A DNA stretch of 64,000 nt from Sphingomonas sp. HMP9 (GTDB taxonomy: Bacteria > Pseudomonadota > Alphaproteobacteria > Sphingomonadales > Sphingomonadaceae): contig NZ_AP022673.1 in NCBI RefSeq assembly GCF_013374115.1, positions 3,490,501 to 3,554,500 on the forward strand, read 5' to 3'. Each line of letters starts with the position of its first letter. Position 1 is the first letter of the stretch. The notes beneath the pieces are model-generated. The model worked only from the letters and a program-made list of their open reading frames with translations, was not told where the DNA came from and searched no databases. Below are positions 18,921 to 27,644 of the stretch, piece by piece. The translations under genes and the position numbers were made by a program.

Positions 18921-19763
18921 ATGGACGCGTTGGTGACCACCGAATGGCTGGCAGGCGAACTGGGCGCGCCATCAAGGGGGGGTGATCTTCGGATCGTCGA
19001 CGCGACCTATGCCGAGGGACGCGACGCCGCGGCGGAATATGAGGCGGCGCACATTCCCGGCGCGGTGTTCATGAACCTCGCCGAGCTGCGCGATACCGAC
19101 AGCGACCTGCCCAACATGCTGCCGTCCGCCGAGAAGTTCGCGAGCCGGATGCAGACGCTGGGCTTGGGCGATGGCAGCCGGATCGTGCTGTACGACAGTT
19201 CGCCGTGGCACACCGCGGCGCGCGCGTGGTGGATGCTGCGGCTGTTCGGCGCGCACAACGTGGCGATCCTCGACGGCGGGCTGGCCAAATGGCAGGCCGA
19301 GGGGCGCGAGATGGCGTCGGGCAAGGACACGCTGCGGCATCGCCATTTCACGACCTGGGCGGACCTCAAGGGCGTGCGCGCTATCGATCAGATGAAGGCG
19401 AACGTCGACAGCGGTGCGGAGCAGGTGCTCGACGCACGCTCAGCGGCGCGCTTTACGGGGGCGGAGGAAGACCCGCGGCCCGGCACCGCGCCGGGGCATA
19501 TTCCGGGTTCGACCAATCTACCGCAGGGCGCGGTGTTCAACGCGGACGGCACGTGGAAGACCGGCGCCGCGCTGAAGGCGGAGTTCGACAAGGCGGGCGT
19601 CGATCTGTCGAAGCCGCTCGTGATGACCTGCGGCTCGGGCATTACTGCGGCGGTGCTCGCATTCGGCGCGCATCTGCTCGGCAATGAGGCGGCGCTGTAC
19701 GACGGCAGCTGGTCCGAATGGGGCGGCGATCCGTCCACACCCAAGGCGACGGGAACGACATGA
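18921..19763 (+). CDS. sseA: 3-mercaptopyruvate sulfurtransferase
   Basis: This 280-residue protein has two rhodanese domains (about 1-135 and 150-275). The catalytic cysteine Cys237 sits in the loop CGSGITA, whose CG-S-G pattern marks mercaptopyruvate sulfurtransferases rather than thiosulfate-specific rhodaneses. It transfers sulphur from 3-mercaptopyruvate to thiophilic acceptors. The ATG at 18921 follows AAAGGAG. It lies 23 bp after the photolyase gene, and its stop overlaps the start of metC (ATGA), which links it to sulphur amino acid metabolism. Confidence 0.93.
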   Translation: MDALVTTEWLAGELGAPSRGGDLRIVDATYAEGRDAAAEYEAAHIPGAVFMNLAELRDTDSDLPNMLPSAEKFASRMQTLGLGDGSRIVLYDSSPWHTAARAWWMLRLFGAHNVAILDGGLAKWQAEGREMASGKDTLRHRHFTTWADLKGVRAIDQMKANVDSGAEQVLDARSAARFTGAEEDPRPGTAPGHIPGSTNLPQGAVFNADGTWKTGAALKAEFDKAGVDLSKPLVMTCGSGITAAVLAFGAHLLGNEAALYDGSWSEWGGDPSTPKATGTT

Positions 19764-20956
19764 GCGATACGAACAAGCCGGTTGGCGATGCGACCAAAGT
19801 CGTGCTCGCCGGCCGCCGACCTGAGTGGACACAAGGCATCGTCAGCCCGCCGGTGTGGCGCGCGTCGACGATCCTCTATGATTCGGTCGGCCACCTTCGC
19901 GACAGCGCGACGCGCGATACGCATCACCGGTTGTTCTACGGCCGCAAGGGCACGCCGACGCAGTGGAGCCTCGCCGACGCGCTGACCTCGCTTGAGCCGG
20001 GTGCGGAGGGGACGTTCCTCTATTGCTCGGGTGTCGCGGCGATCGCGGCGGCGTTGCTCTCGGTGCTGTCGCCCGGCGACGAACTGCTGCTGGTCGACAG
20101 CGCCTATGATCCGACGCGCGGGATGGCGGGCGGCCTGCTCAAGCGGTTCGGCATCACGACGCGCTATTACGACCCGATGATCGGCGCGGGCATCGCCGAC
20201 CTGATCGGCGAGAACACGCGCGCGATCTTCATGGAGAGCCCCGGATCGCTCAGCTTCGAGGTGCAGGACGTCCCCGCGATCGTCGCCGCCGCGAAGGCGC
20301 GAGGGGTGACCACGCTGCTCGACAACACCTGGGCCACCCCGCTGTTCTTCCCCGCGATCGAACGCGGCGTCGACCTGACGATCCTCGCCGGCACGAAGTA
20401 CGTCGTCGGCCATTCCGACGTTATGCTCGGATCGGTCACTGCCGGCCCTGGCCATTTCAAGAAACTGCGAGAGACGAGTTTCCAGCTCGGCCAGGTCGCC
20501 AGCCCCGACGATTGCTGGCTCGGCAGCCGCGGCCTGCGCACGATGGCGGTCCGCCTCGCGCAGCACCAGTCGAGCGCGTTGACCATCGCCAAGTGGCTGC
20601 AGTCGCGCCCCGAGGTCGCGCAGGTGCTCCATCCGGCGCTTCCCGGCTGCCCCGGCCACGACCTGTTCGTCCGCGACTTCAAGGGATCGAGCGGGTTGTT
20701 CTCGTTCGTGCTGGACGGCGGGGACGACGCGGCGCGCGCCGCGCTCATCGACACGCTGCAACTGTTCGGGATCGGCTATAGCTGGGGCGGGTTCGAGAGC
20801 CTCGCCATCCCGGCCGACCCGCAGCGGTACCGAAGCGTCACCAAGCGTGACGCGGCGGGGCCGATCGTCCGCCTCCAGATCGGCCTCGAAGACCCTGCCG
20901 ACCTGATCGCCGATCTCGACGCCGGGCTCGCTGCGTTTTCTGCTGCGAAGGGCTAG
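19760..20956 (+). CDS. metC: Cystathionine beta-lyase (Cys/Met metabolism PLP enzyme)
   Basis: This 398-residue fold-type I PLP enzyme splits cystathionine to homocysteine, pyruvate and ammonia in methionine synthesis. The PLP lysine is Lys213 in ILAGTKYVVGHSD, the cofactor aspartate is in LLDNTWATP, and the C-terminal substrate arginine is in IVRLQIGLEDP. The overall pattern is that of alphaproteobacterial MetC. The start overlaps the sseA stop by ATGA, so the two genes are translationally coupled. A cystathionine gamma-lyase activity cannot be excluded from sequence. Confidence 0.92.
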   Translation: MSDTNKPVGDATKVVLAGRRPEWTQGIVSPPVWRASTILYDSVGHLRDSATRDTHHRLFYGRKGTPTQWSLADALTSLEPGAEGTFLYCSGVAAIAAALLSVLSPGDELLLVDSAYDPTRGMAGGLLKRFGITTRYYDPMIGAGIADLIGENTRAIFMESPGSLSFEVQDVPAIVAAAKARGVTTLLDNTWATPLFFPAIERGVDLTILAGTKYVVGHSDVMLGSVTAGPGHFKKLRETSFQLGQVASPDDCWLGSRGLRTMAVRLAQHQSSALTIAKWLQSRPEVAQVLHPALPGCPGHDLFVRDFKGSSGLFSFVLDGGDDAARAALIDTLQLFGIGYSWGGFESLAIPADPQRYRSVTKRDAAGPIVRLQIGLEDPADLIADLDAGLAAFSAAKG

Positions 20957-20974
20957 ACGATTTCCGATCGAGGC

Positions 20975-21538
20975 GTGTCCGCGTCCGCGGATACCGAAGC
21001 CCCCATCTTCGGCCCCGAGTTCCAGGCCGAGTTGAACGCGCTGTTCCGCTGGCGCCGCGACGTCCGGCGGTTTCGTCGCGACGCGTTGCCGGTCGGACTG
21101 CTCGACCAGTTGCTGGCGACGGCGAACGGGGCACCGTCGGTGGGTCTCAGCCAGCCCTGGCGGTTCGTCACGGTCGAAGACCCCGCCCGCCGCGCTGCGG
21201 TTCGCGCCGATTTCGCGGCGTGCAACGCAGCGGCCCTGACGACGCAGGACGAGACGCGGGCGGCCACCTACGCGCGCCTCAAGCTTGCCGGGCTCGAACA
21301 GGCGCCGTGTCAGGTCGCAGTCTTCATCGAACCCGATCCCAGCCAGGGCCACGGACTCGGCCTTGGCTGGGTCTCGATACTGGACCCGTCCGGTATCCGA
21401 TCGATCCTCGACGTGCCCGAGACGTGGCGGCTCGTGGCGTATCTCTGCATCGGATATCCGGAGATCGACGCGATGAGCCCGGAACTGGAGCGCGAGGGCT
21501 GGGAAACGCGGCGTTCGATCAGCGTATTGATGCGCTGA
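20975..21538 (+). CDS. bluB: 5,6-dimethylbenzimidazole synthase-like protein with internal deletion
   Basis: This 187-residue nitroreductase-fold protein closely matches BluB, the oxygen-dependent enzyme that breaks down FMN to form the lower ligand of vitamin B12. The N-terminal FRWRRDVRRFR (FMN contacts), APSVGLSQPWRF and the C-terminal VAYLCIGYPE are intact. Between QGHGLG (residue 129) and LGWVSILDP the usual segment of about 28 residues, which includes the long LWLAARAEG helix, is missing while the frame stays open. The start is GTG 20975 behind CGAGG. The gene follows metC by 18 bp. No cobalamin riboswitch is seen. Whether the shortened protein is active is doubtful. Confidence 0.85.
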   Translation: MSASADTEAPIFGPEFQAELNALFRWRRDVRRFRRDALPVGLLDQLLATANGAPSVGLSQPWRFVTVEDPARRAAVRADFAACNAAALTTQDETRAATYARLKLAGLEQAPCQVAVFIEPDPSQGHGLGLGWVSILDPSGIRSILDVPETWRLVAYLCIGYPEIDAMSPELEREGWETRRSISVLMR

Positions 21539-21757
21539 GCGATCCGAGCCGCTGCTTCTACGATCCCGCGAAACTGTGGCGCTTGCGCAACATGCGTGCT
21601 GTCAAAGCCCAATTGTACGCAAGATTCGCTTGTGTGGTGCACCACGGGCTGTCATCGCGGGGTTACCGTTGGAAAGACCGCCCTAGGGTTCGCCCCGATA
21701 GATGCGGCGTCCACGGATGCAGGGCGGACATCGACTTCCGGTATCGAAAGGGAAACG

Positions 21758-22609
21758 ATGCGCTTCACCACACTTCTTCTCGGCGGCATTGCTTTGGCTG
21801 CTGCAACGCCGGCGTTCGCGCAGGACGACACGGCGCCTCCCAAGGAGATCACCGTCAGTGGCTCGGTCGGGCTCGTCAGCGACTATCGCTTCCGCGGCGT
21901 GTCGCAGTCGGACGAGAACCTCGCCGTCCAGGGCGGCATCACGATCACGCACAAGAGCGGGCTGTATATCGGCACCTGGGGGTCCAACCTCGCGGGCTGG
22001 GGCACGTTCGGCGGCGCCAACATGGAGCTCGATCTGATCGCGGGCTACAAGGTGCCGGTCGGCGGCGGCGCGCTCGACGTCGGCGCGACCTGGTACATGT
22101 ACCCGAGCGGCTTCGACAACACCGACTTCATCGAGCCTTACGCCAAGCTGTCGGGCACCGTCGGCCCCGTCGCCTTGCTCGCCGGCGTCGCCTATGCGCC
22201 CAAGCAGCAGGCGCTGGGGCCTTGGTACGCCAATGGCACGTCGGCCGCGAACGGCGTCTACGACCGCGTCAATGCCAAGGACGACAACCTCTATCTCTGG
22301 GGCGACGTCAGCAGCGGGATCCCGAACACCGGCCTGACGGTGAAGGCGCATGTCGGCTATTCGAACGGCAACAAGGGTCTAGGGCCCTTCGCGACGAGCG
22401 TGTCGCCGACCGGCGAGTATTTCGACTGGTTGTTCGGTGCGGACTATGTGATCCCGACGACTCCGTTGACGCTCGGCGTGGCGTATGTCGATACCGACAT
22501 CGGCAAGGGCGAGTCGGCGTATCTGCAGCCCAGCTTCAGCCGGGGGCAGGACGGCAACGGCTCCATCGCCAACGGCAAGGTCCTGGTGTCGCTGACCGCG
22601 GCGTTCTGA
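21758..22609 (+). CDS. TorF family putative porin (TIGR02001)
   Basis: This 283-residue outer-membrane protein has a clear signal peptide (MRFTTLLLGGIALAAATPAFAQ, cut after AFA-Q) and then alternating beta-strands ending in an aromatic residue (LVSLTAAF), as outer-membrane barrels do. The start of the mature chain, VSGSVGLVSDYRFRGVSQSDENLAVQGG, is the signature of the TIGR02001/TorF family, a proteobacterial barrel of unproven substrate. The ATG at 21758 follows AAAGGGAAACG; a longer frame from 21596 would bury the signal peptide. A family B repeat starts 6 bp after the stop. Confidence 0.92.
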   Translation: MRFTTLLLGGIALAAATPAFAQDDTAPPKEITVSGSVGLVSDYRFRGVSQSDENLAVQGGITITHKSGLYIGTWGSNLAGWGTFGGANMELDLIAGYKVPVGGGALDVGATWYMYPSGFDNTDFIEPYAKLSGTVGPVALLAGVAYAPKQQALGPWYANGTSAANGVYDRVNAKDDNLYLWGDVSSGIPNTGLTVKAHVGYSNGNKGLGPFATSVSPTGEYFDWLFGADYVIPTTPLTLGVAYVDTDIGKGESAYLQPSFSRGQDGNGSIANGKVLVSLTAAF

Positions 22610-22614
22610 TCGAC

Positions 22615-22698
22615 CGTCAGCCTGGGCTCGACCCAGGATCCAGCGCTGCAGGCGTTCCGCTGTCGGTTCTGGATCCTGACTTTCGTCAGGATGACGGG
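22615..22698. repeat. Family B palindromic repeat, copy 2
   Basis: CGTCAGCCTGGGCTCGACCCAGGATCCAG at the left and CTGGATCCTGACTTTCGTCAGGATGACGG at the right, facing each other immediately after the TorF gene. Confidence 0.9.
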
Positions 22699-22720
22699 TG
22701 AGGCGAGACCGTTAGATACG

Positions 22721-22754
22721 AAAAAGGGCGGCACCGCGAGGAGCCGCCCTTTTT
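22721..22754. terminator. Bidirectional terminator between convergent genes
   Basis: AAAAA GGGCGGC ... GCCGCCC TTTTT at 22721-22754 gives a strong stem with an A-run on the left and a T-run on the right, so it can stop transcription of the TorF gene (plus) and of the lspA/DUF3035 operon (minus). Confidence 0.93.
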
Positions 22755-22774
22755 CGTGTGCCGGGTAAACCCGA

Positions 22775-23188
22775 TCAGTTCGCGGTCGTGCGCGCGTCCT
22801 GGCCATCGCCCTCCGGTGCAGCGACGATGTCGCGGGTCGTCGAACCCTTGTCGACGACCGTCGTGCCGGGATCGCCCACGCTCGACCGGATGCCGGGATC
22901 GTCATTGTCCGCGCCGGCGTCGGCAACGACGCCCGACTCCGCCGGGCTGCGGGCAGCGGCGCCGCCGAACAGTGCGTCGAGCGTCTGGGCATTGGCGGCG
23001 GTATCCTGCGGGCGGGCGGCACCCGGCTGTGGCGGGACCAGCGCGAAGTCGGGCGGGATCACCAGCGGCGCCTGGCGGGCGACGGCGAACTCGTCCGGGC
23101 GCGCACGATCGAGGCTTCGGCCTGCGCCACAACCGGACAGAAGGGCGACGCTCGCCAGACCGGCAGCCAGGGGTACGAACTTACGCAT
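22775..23188 (-). CDS. DUF3035 lipoprotein (BamF-like)
   Basis: This 137-residue lipoprotein has a signal peptide with lipobox LLSG-C and then the RARPDEFAVARQAPLVIPPDF segment that defines DUF3035; the pattern DEFAV...PLVIPPDF...PP is conserved in alphaproteobacteria, where the family is linked to the beta-barrel assembly machinery as BamF. The rest is low-complexity and probably disordered. Its ATG at 23188 lies inside the end of lspA (8-bp overlap), placing it last in the ribF-ileS-lspA run, next to the enzyme that matures lipoproteins. Confidence 0.85.
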   Translation of the reverse strand: MRKFVPLAAGLASVALLSGCGAGRSLDRARPDEFAVARQAPLVIPPDFALVPPQPGAARPQDTAANAQTLDALFGGAAARSPAESGVVADAGADNDDPGIRSSVGDPGTTVVDKGSTTRDIVAAPEGDGQDARTTAN

Positions 23189-23684
23189 GGGAATTCTCCA
23201 CAGGGGGCTTTTCGCGCACGAGAAGCGCCCGGACAAGCAGGACGAGCACGCCGACAGTAATCGCTGCATCGGCGACATTGAAGACCAAAAACGGACGCCA
23301 TTCGCCGATATGCAGGTCGGCGAAATCGACCACATAACCCAGCCGGATGCGGTCGAGGATATTGCCGACCGCACCGCCGAGCACGAAGCCGAGCGCGACC
23401 TGATCGGCCGGGTTCTTCTCGCGCGTCATCCACACCGCGACGCCGACCGCGATCGCGCCGGTCAGCAGCACCAGCGCCCAGCGGGTCAGGTGGCCGTCGG
23501 CGGGCAGCAGCCCGAGCGAGATGCCGATGTTCGGCACGAAGCGCAGGTCGAAGAACGAGGTAATCGTCTGCGAGTCGCCCAGCGAGTCGATGCCGAGCGG
23601 CTTCGTCACCGCCCATTTGCTGAGCTGATCGGCGAGGAACAGCGCGATCGCTGCCCCGAACCCGGCCTTGGGGAGGTTACGCAT
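23181..23684 (-). CDS. lspA: Lipoprotein signal peptidase (signal peptidase II)
   Basis: This 167-residue protein has four transmembrane segments and is the aspartyl protease that removes the signal peptide from diacylated prolipoproteins in the cytoplasmic membrane. The catalytic aspartates are Asp120 in LGYVVDF and Asp139 in FNVADAAI, with the conserved GGAVGNILDR between. The start at 23684 overlaps the end of ileS by 8 bp and its own end overlaps the DUF3035 lipoprotein gene, so the three genes are tightly coupled. Confidence 0.96.
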   Translation of the reverse strand: MRNLPKAGFGAAIALFLADQLSKWAVTKPLGIDSLGDSQTITSFFDLRFVPNIGISLGLLPADGHLTRWALVLLTGAIAVGVAVWMTREKNPADQVALGFVLGGAVGNILDRIRLGYVVDFADLHIGEWRPFLVFNVADAAITVGVLVLLVRALLVREKPPVENSHA

Positions 23685-26559
23685 GCGCTACGACCTCGTC
23701 GCAGCGGTCGCAGAGATCGCCGTCGATCGTCACCTCGGGGAGGTGGCGCCAGCAGCGGCCGCATTTGTGGAAGTCGGTGCGGGTCACGGTGACTGCGTCG
23801 CCCGGCGTGACCTTGGCGACGATGAACGCCTCGGCCAGCGCGTCGGCGTCGAGCAGCATCACGGGGACGGTGATCTCGGCTTCGAGGCTGGAGCGCACCG
23901 TCTTTTCGCGGCGCAACGGCTCGATCGCCTCGGTGACGGCGACGCGGAGCTCGCGGATCTCGCGCCACTTGCTCCCGACCACGTCGTCCGCATCGAGCGA
24001 CGGGAGCGACGGCCATTCGAGGTAATGCACCGAGCTGTCGTCGCTCGGGAAGCGGGCCTGCCAGACTTCCTCCGCGGTGAAGCAGAGCACTGGTGCTGCG
24101 TAGCGGACCAGCGCGTGGAACAGCACGTCGAGGACGGTGCGGTATGCGCGCCGCTTGATGTCGCTCGGGGCGTCGCAATAGAGCGAGTCCTTGCGGATAT
24201 CGAAGAAGAACGCGGACAGGTCCTCGTTCGCGAAGTCGGTCAGCAGGCGCGTGTAGCGGTTGAACTCATAGGCTTCGGCCGCCTGACGCAGCTCGGTGTC
24301 GATCATCCGCAAGCGGTGGAGAACGTAGCGCTCCAGCTCGGGCATGTCGGCGACCGCGACGCGTTCCGACTCATCGAAGCCTTCGAGTGCGCCGAGCATG
24401 TAGCGGAACGTGTTGCGCAGTTTCCGGTACGCGTCGGAGGCGGTGGCGAGCACCTCCTTGCCGATCTTCACGTCGTCGAAATAGTCGGTCGAGGCGACCC
24501 ACATGCGCAGGATGTCCGCGCCGCTCTCGCCGATGATCTTGAGTGGATCGACGACGTTGCCGAGGCTCTTCGACATCTTCCGGCCCTGGCCGTCGAGCGC
24601 GAAGCCGTGGGTGAGGACCGCGTCATAGGGTGCGCGACCGCGCGTGCCGCAGCTTTCGAGCAAGCTCGACTGGAACCAGCCGCGATGCTGGTCCGAGCCT
24701 TCGAGATACAGGTTGGCGCGGGTGCCTTCGCCGTAACGTGCTTCCACGGTGAAGACGTGCGTGCAGCCGGAGTCGAACCAGACGTCGAGGATGTCCTTCA
24801 CGACCTCATAGTCGGCGAGCGCATAGTCGGGGCCGAGCAGCGCTTGGTGGCCGTCGGCGTACCACGCATCCGCGCCGTTCTCGCGGAAGGCAGCGACGAT
24901 GCGCGCGTTGACCGCGGGGTCGTTCAGATACTGGCCGGTGGCGCGGCTGACGAACAGCGCGATGGGGACGCCCCAGGCGCGCTGGCGCGAGATGACCCAG
25001 TCGGGGCGGCCCTGCACCATCGACGTGATCCGGTTTTCCGCACGCGCGGGGATCCAGGTGGTCGCGGCGATCGCGTCGAGTGCGATTTCGCGGAGCGTGG
25101 CGCCGTTGCCTTCTTGATCCCTCTCCCCTGCGGGGAGAGGGCTGGGGGGAGGGGCTGTTTCGGGCGCAGCATTGCTTGGCTGCCCCTCACCCCGACCCTC
25201 TCCCCGGAGGGGAGAGGGAGCAGGCGCATCCATCGGGATGAACCATTGCGGCGTCGCGCGGAAGATCACCTTGGCCTTCGAGCGCCACGAATGCGGATAG
25301 CTGTGCTTGAAGTCGTCGCTCGCCGCGAGGAGCGCGCCGGCCGCGCGCAGATCGGTGCAGATCGGGCCGTCGGCGGCCACGAACTTCTTGTTGATGACCG
25401 AGCCTTGCCCGCCAAGCCACGCCCAGTCGGCGCGGTACATTCCCGCGCCGTCGACCGCGAAGACCGGATCAATGCCGTACTGCTTGCAGAGTTCGAAATC
25501 GTCCTCGCCGTGATCCGGCGCCATGTGGACGAGCCCGGTGCCCGCATCGGTCGTGACGAAGCTTCCGGGGAGCAACGGTCGCGGCTTTGCGAAGAACCCG
25601 CCGAGCGCGTGCATCGGGTGACGGGCGGTGGCGTCGTAAAGCTGCCAGCCTTTCCCTGCCCATACTAATGACTCGGATTCCAGGCTAAGACCTGCGCGCT
25701 GAAGGCTACTCTCAACGAGATCAGTTGCCATCAGCAACGTGCGACCATCGCTGGTACGGACAGCGGAGTACAGAATCTCTTCGCCGAAGGACAAAGCCTG
25801 GTTCACCGGGATCGTCCACGGGGTCGTCGTCCAGATCACCGCATGCGCACCGACCAGCTCGGGTGCGTTCGGCGCCTCCACGATCTCGAACGCGACGTCG
25901 ATCTGGGTCGAGACAATGTCCTCATACTCGACCTCGGCCTCGGCGAGCGCGGTCTTCTCGACCGGCGACCACATCACGGGCTTGGCGCCGCGGTACAGCT
26001 GGCCGCTCTCGGCGAACTTGAGCAGCTCGCCGACGATGGTGGCTTCCGCCTCATATTTCATCGTGAGGTACGGATCGGCCCAGTCGCCCATCACGCCCAG
26101 CCGTTCGAACTCGCCCTTCTGCACGGCGACCCATTTTTCGGCATAGGCGCGGCATTCGGCACGGAACTGGTCAACGGGGACGTCGTCCTTGTTGAGCTTC
26201 TTCGCGCGATACGCTTCCTCGACCTTCCACTCGATCGGCAGGCCGTGGCAGTCCCAGCCGGGGACATAGGGCGCGTCCTTGCCGAGCAAGGTCTGGCTGC
26301 GGACGATGATGTCTTTCAGCACCTTGTTCATGGCGTGACCCATGTGGATGTCGCCGTTCGCGTAGGGCGGGCCGTCGTGCAGGATGAACCGCTCGCGCCC
26401 GAGCCGCTGTTCGCGCAGCCGGTCGTAGATGCCGAGCTTCGCCCAGCGCTCGAGGATCGCCGGCTCCTTGGCGGCGAGGCCCGCCTTCATCGGGAAGTCG
26501 GTCTTCGGCAGGAAGACGGTGTCGCGGTAATCGCGGGCGGGCGCAGGAGTATCGGTCAT
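23677..26559 (-). CDS. ileS: Isoleucyl-tRNA synthetase, with an in-frame repeat insertion
   Basis: This 960-residue class I synthetase charges tRNA-Ile. The HIGH motif appears as HMGH (72-75) after HDGPPYANGDI, the editing CP1 domain follows, KMSKS is near residue 660, and a C-terminal zinc finger has CGRCW and CDRC pairs. Residues about 448-481 ([12 protein letters not shown] ... PLPAGERD) do not belong to the family: they are the translation of a family E palindromic repeat at 25119-25218 placed between FIPMDA and LREIALDAI, just before the ENRITSMVQGRPDWVISRQRAWG core. The frame is kept and all catalytic motifs are present, so the enzyme is presumably functional and carries a surface loop. 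Confidence 0.97.
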   Translation of the reverse strand: MTDTPAPARDYRDTVFLPKTDFPMKAGLAAKEPAILERWAKLGIYDRLREQRLGRERFILHDGPPYANGDIHMGHAMNKVLKDIIVRSQTLLGKDAPYVPGWDCHGLPIEWKVEEAYRAKKLNKDDVPVDQFRAECRAYAEKWVAVQKGEFERLGVMGDWADPYLTMKYEAEATIVGELLKFAESGQLYRGAKPVMWSPVEKTALAEAEVEYEDIVSTQIDVAFEIVEAPNAPELVGAHAVIWTTTPWTIPVNQALSFGEEILYSAVRTSDGRTLLMATDLVESSLQRAGLSLESESLVWAGKGWQLYDATARHPMHALGGFFAKPRPLLPGSFVTTDAGTGLVHMAPDHGEDDFELCKQYGIDPVFAVDGAGMYRADWAWLGGQGSVINKKFVAADGPICTDLRAAGALLAASDDFKHSYPHSWRSKAKVIFRATPQWFIPMDAPAPSPLRGEGRGEGQPSNAAPETAPPPSPLPAGERDQEGNGATLREIALDAIAATTWIPARAENRITSMVQGRPDWVISRQRAWGVPIALFVSRATGQYLNDPAVNARIVAAFRENGADAWYADGHQALLGPDYALADYEVVKDILDVWFDSGCTHVFTVEARYGEGTRANLYLEGSDQHRGWFQSSLLESCGTRGRAPYDAVLTHGFALDGQGRKMSKSLGNVVDPLKIIGESGADILRMWVASTDYFDDVKIGKEVLATASDAYRKLRNTFRYMLGALEGFDESERVAVADMPELERYVLHRLRMIDTELRQAAEAYEFNRYTRLLTDFANEDLSAFFFDIRKDSLYCDAPSDIKRRAYRTVLDVLFHALVRYAAPVLCFTAEEVWQARFPSDDSSVHYLEWPSLPSLDADDVVGSKWREIRELRVAVTEAIEPLRREKTVRSSLEAEITVPVMLLDADALAEAFIVAKVTPGDAVTVTRTDFHKCGRCWRHLPEVTIDGDLCDRCDEVVAHA
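25119..25218. repeat. Family E palindromic repeat inside ileS
   Basis: CCCTCTCCCCTGCGGGGAGAGGG at the left and CCCTCTCCCCGGAGGGGAGAGGG at the right, with a 55-bp spacer. Both hairpins are near perfect, so the insertion looks recent relative to the gene. Confidence 0.93.
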
Positions 26560-26632
26560 AGGTGGGCCGGGCTGTAGCCGAGCGGAGGACGCGTTGCCAT
26601 CCCCCCTCCCGCGCGGCTTGCGGCTTCGATAC

Positions 26633-27556
26633 CTAGCGCAGAATGGCCCGTGCCCGCGCGCAGTCGATGTCCATCTGCGCGATCAGCGGGTCGAGCCCGT
26701 CGAACTTGGCCTCCGCGCGAAGATATTCGATCAGCGACACCTCGATGCGGCGGCCGTACAGGTCCTCGGCGAAATCGAAGAAATGCGGCTCGAGCAGCTC
26801 TTTCGGCGGATCGAAGCTGGGGCGGATGCCGAGGTTCGCCGCGCCCTTCAGCACGCGTCCGTCTTCGAGCCGTGCCGTCACCGCATAGATCCCGTAGGCG
26901 GGGCGGAGATACTTGCCCATGTCGAGATTGGCGGTCGGATAGCCGATCGTGCGGCCGAGCTTGTCGCCGTGCTGCACCACGCCCTCGATCGCGAACGGGC
27001 GGGTGAGGAGGCGCGTCGCGGTCGCCATGTCGCCGGTGCGCAGGGCTTCGCGGATCCGGGTGGAGGATACGGTCTCGCCGTTCAGCGACACTGCCGCGAC
27101 GGTCTCCGCGCGAAACCCGTGGGCCGGTCCGCGCGACGCCAGCGTGTGGACCGTGCCGGCCTTGCCCTTGCCGAAGGTGAAATCCTCGCCGGTGACGACG
27201 CCGCCGATGCGGAGATTGTCCTCCAGCCGCTGGGCGATAAACGCTTCGGCGGTCAGCGCGGCGAGATCACCGTCGAAATGGAACACGACCATCGCGTCTG
27301 CGCCCGCCTCGGCGAACAGCCGCTCGCGCTGGTCGAGCGTGGTCAGGCGAAAGTGGGGCGTGTCGGGGCGGAAATGGCGGACCGGGTGCGGGTCGAAGGT
27401 GGCGACGAGCGCGGGACGGCCCTCGGCCTTGGCCCGCGCGATCGCGCGCGCGACGACCGCCTGGTGACCGAGGTGAAATCCATCAAAATTGCCTAGCGCG
27501 ACGATCCCGCCCGCAAGCTGCGAGGGAATGGCCGCACCGCCGTCGAGCCGCTGCAT
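26633..27556 (-). CDS. ribF: Bifunctional riboflavin kinase/FAD synthetase
   Basis: This 307-residue protein makes FMN from riboflavin and then FAD. The N-terminal FAD synthetase domain has ALGNFDGFHLGHQAV (nucleotidyltransferase HxGH motif) and the VSSTRIREAL signature near residue 170. The C-terminal riboflavin kinase domain has IGYPTANLDMGKYLRPAYGIYAV. It lies 73 bp upstream of ileS on the same strand, the usual ribF-ileS-lspA order in proteobacteria. Confidence 0.95.
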   Translation of the reverse strand: MQRLDGGAAIPSQLAGGIVALGNFDGFHLGHQAVVARAIARAKAEGRPALVATFDPHPVRHFRPDTPHFRLTTLDQRERLFAEAGADAMVVFHFDGDLAALTAEAFIAQRLEDNLRIGGVVTGEDFTFGKGKAGTVHTLASRGPAHGFRAETVAAVSLNGETVSSTRIREALRTGDMATATRLLTRPFAIEGVVQHGDKLGRTIGYPTANLDMGKYLRPAYGIYAVTARLEDGRVLKGAANLGIRPSFDPPKELLEPHFFDFAEDLYGRRIEVSLIEYLRAEAKFDGLDPLIAQMDIDCARARAILR

Positions 27557-27616
27557 GGAGGCGGGCTATAGGGGCGCGGAAGGGGGCACGCTACACCTCT
27601 TGTTCCCCGGGCCTCT

Positions 27617-27642
27617 TGTTCTCCCGCCTTCGCGGGAGAACA
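27617..27642. repeat. Single hairpin downstream of folA
   Basis: TGTTCTCCCG and CGGGAGAACA form a perfect 10-bp stem around CCTTCG, 3 bp beyond the folA stop. There is no T-run, so it looks more like half of a repeat element than a terminator. Confidence 0.6.
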
Positions 27643-27644
27643 GT

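Noticed and set aside
20957..20974. Cobalamin riboswitch before bluB
   Set aside because: Only 18 bp separate metC and bluB, far too short for the aptamer.
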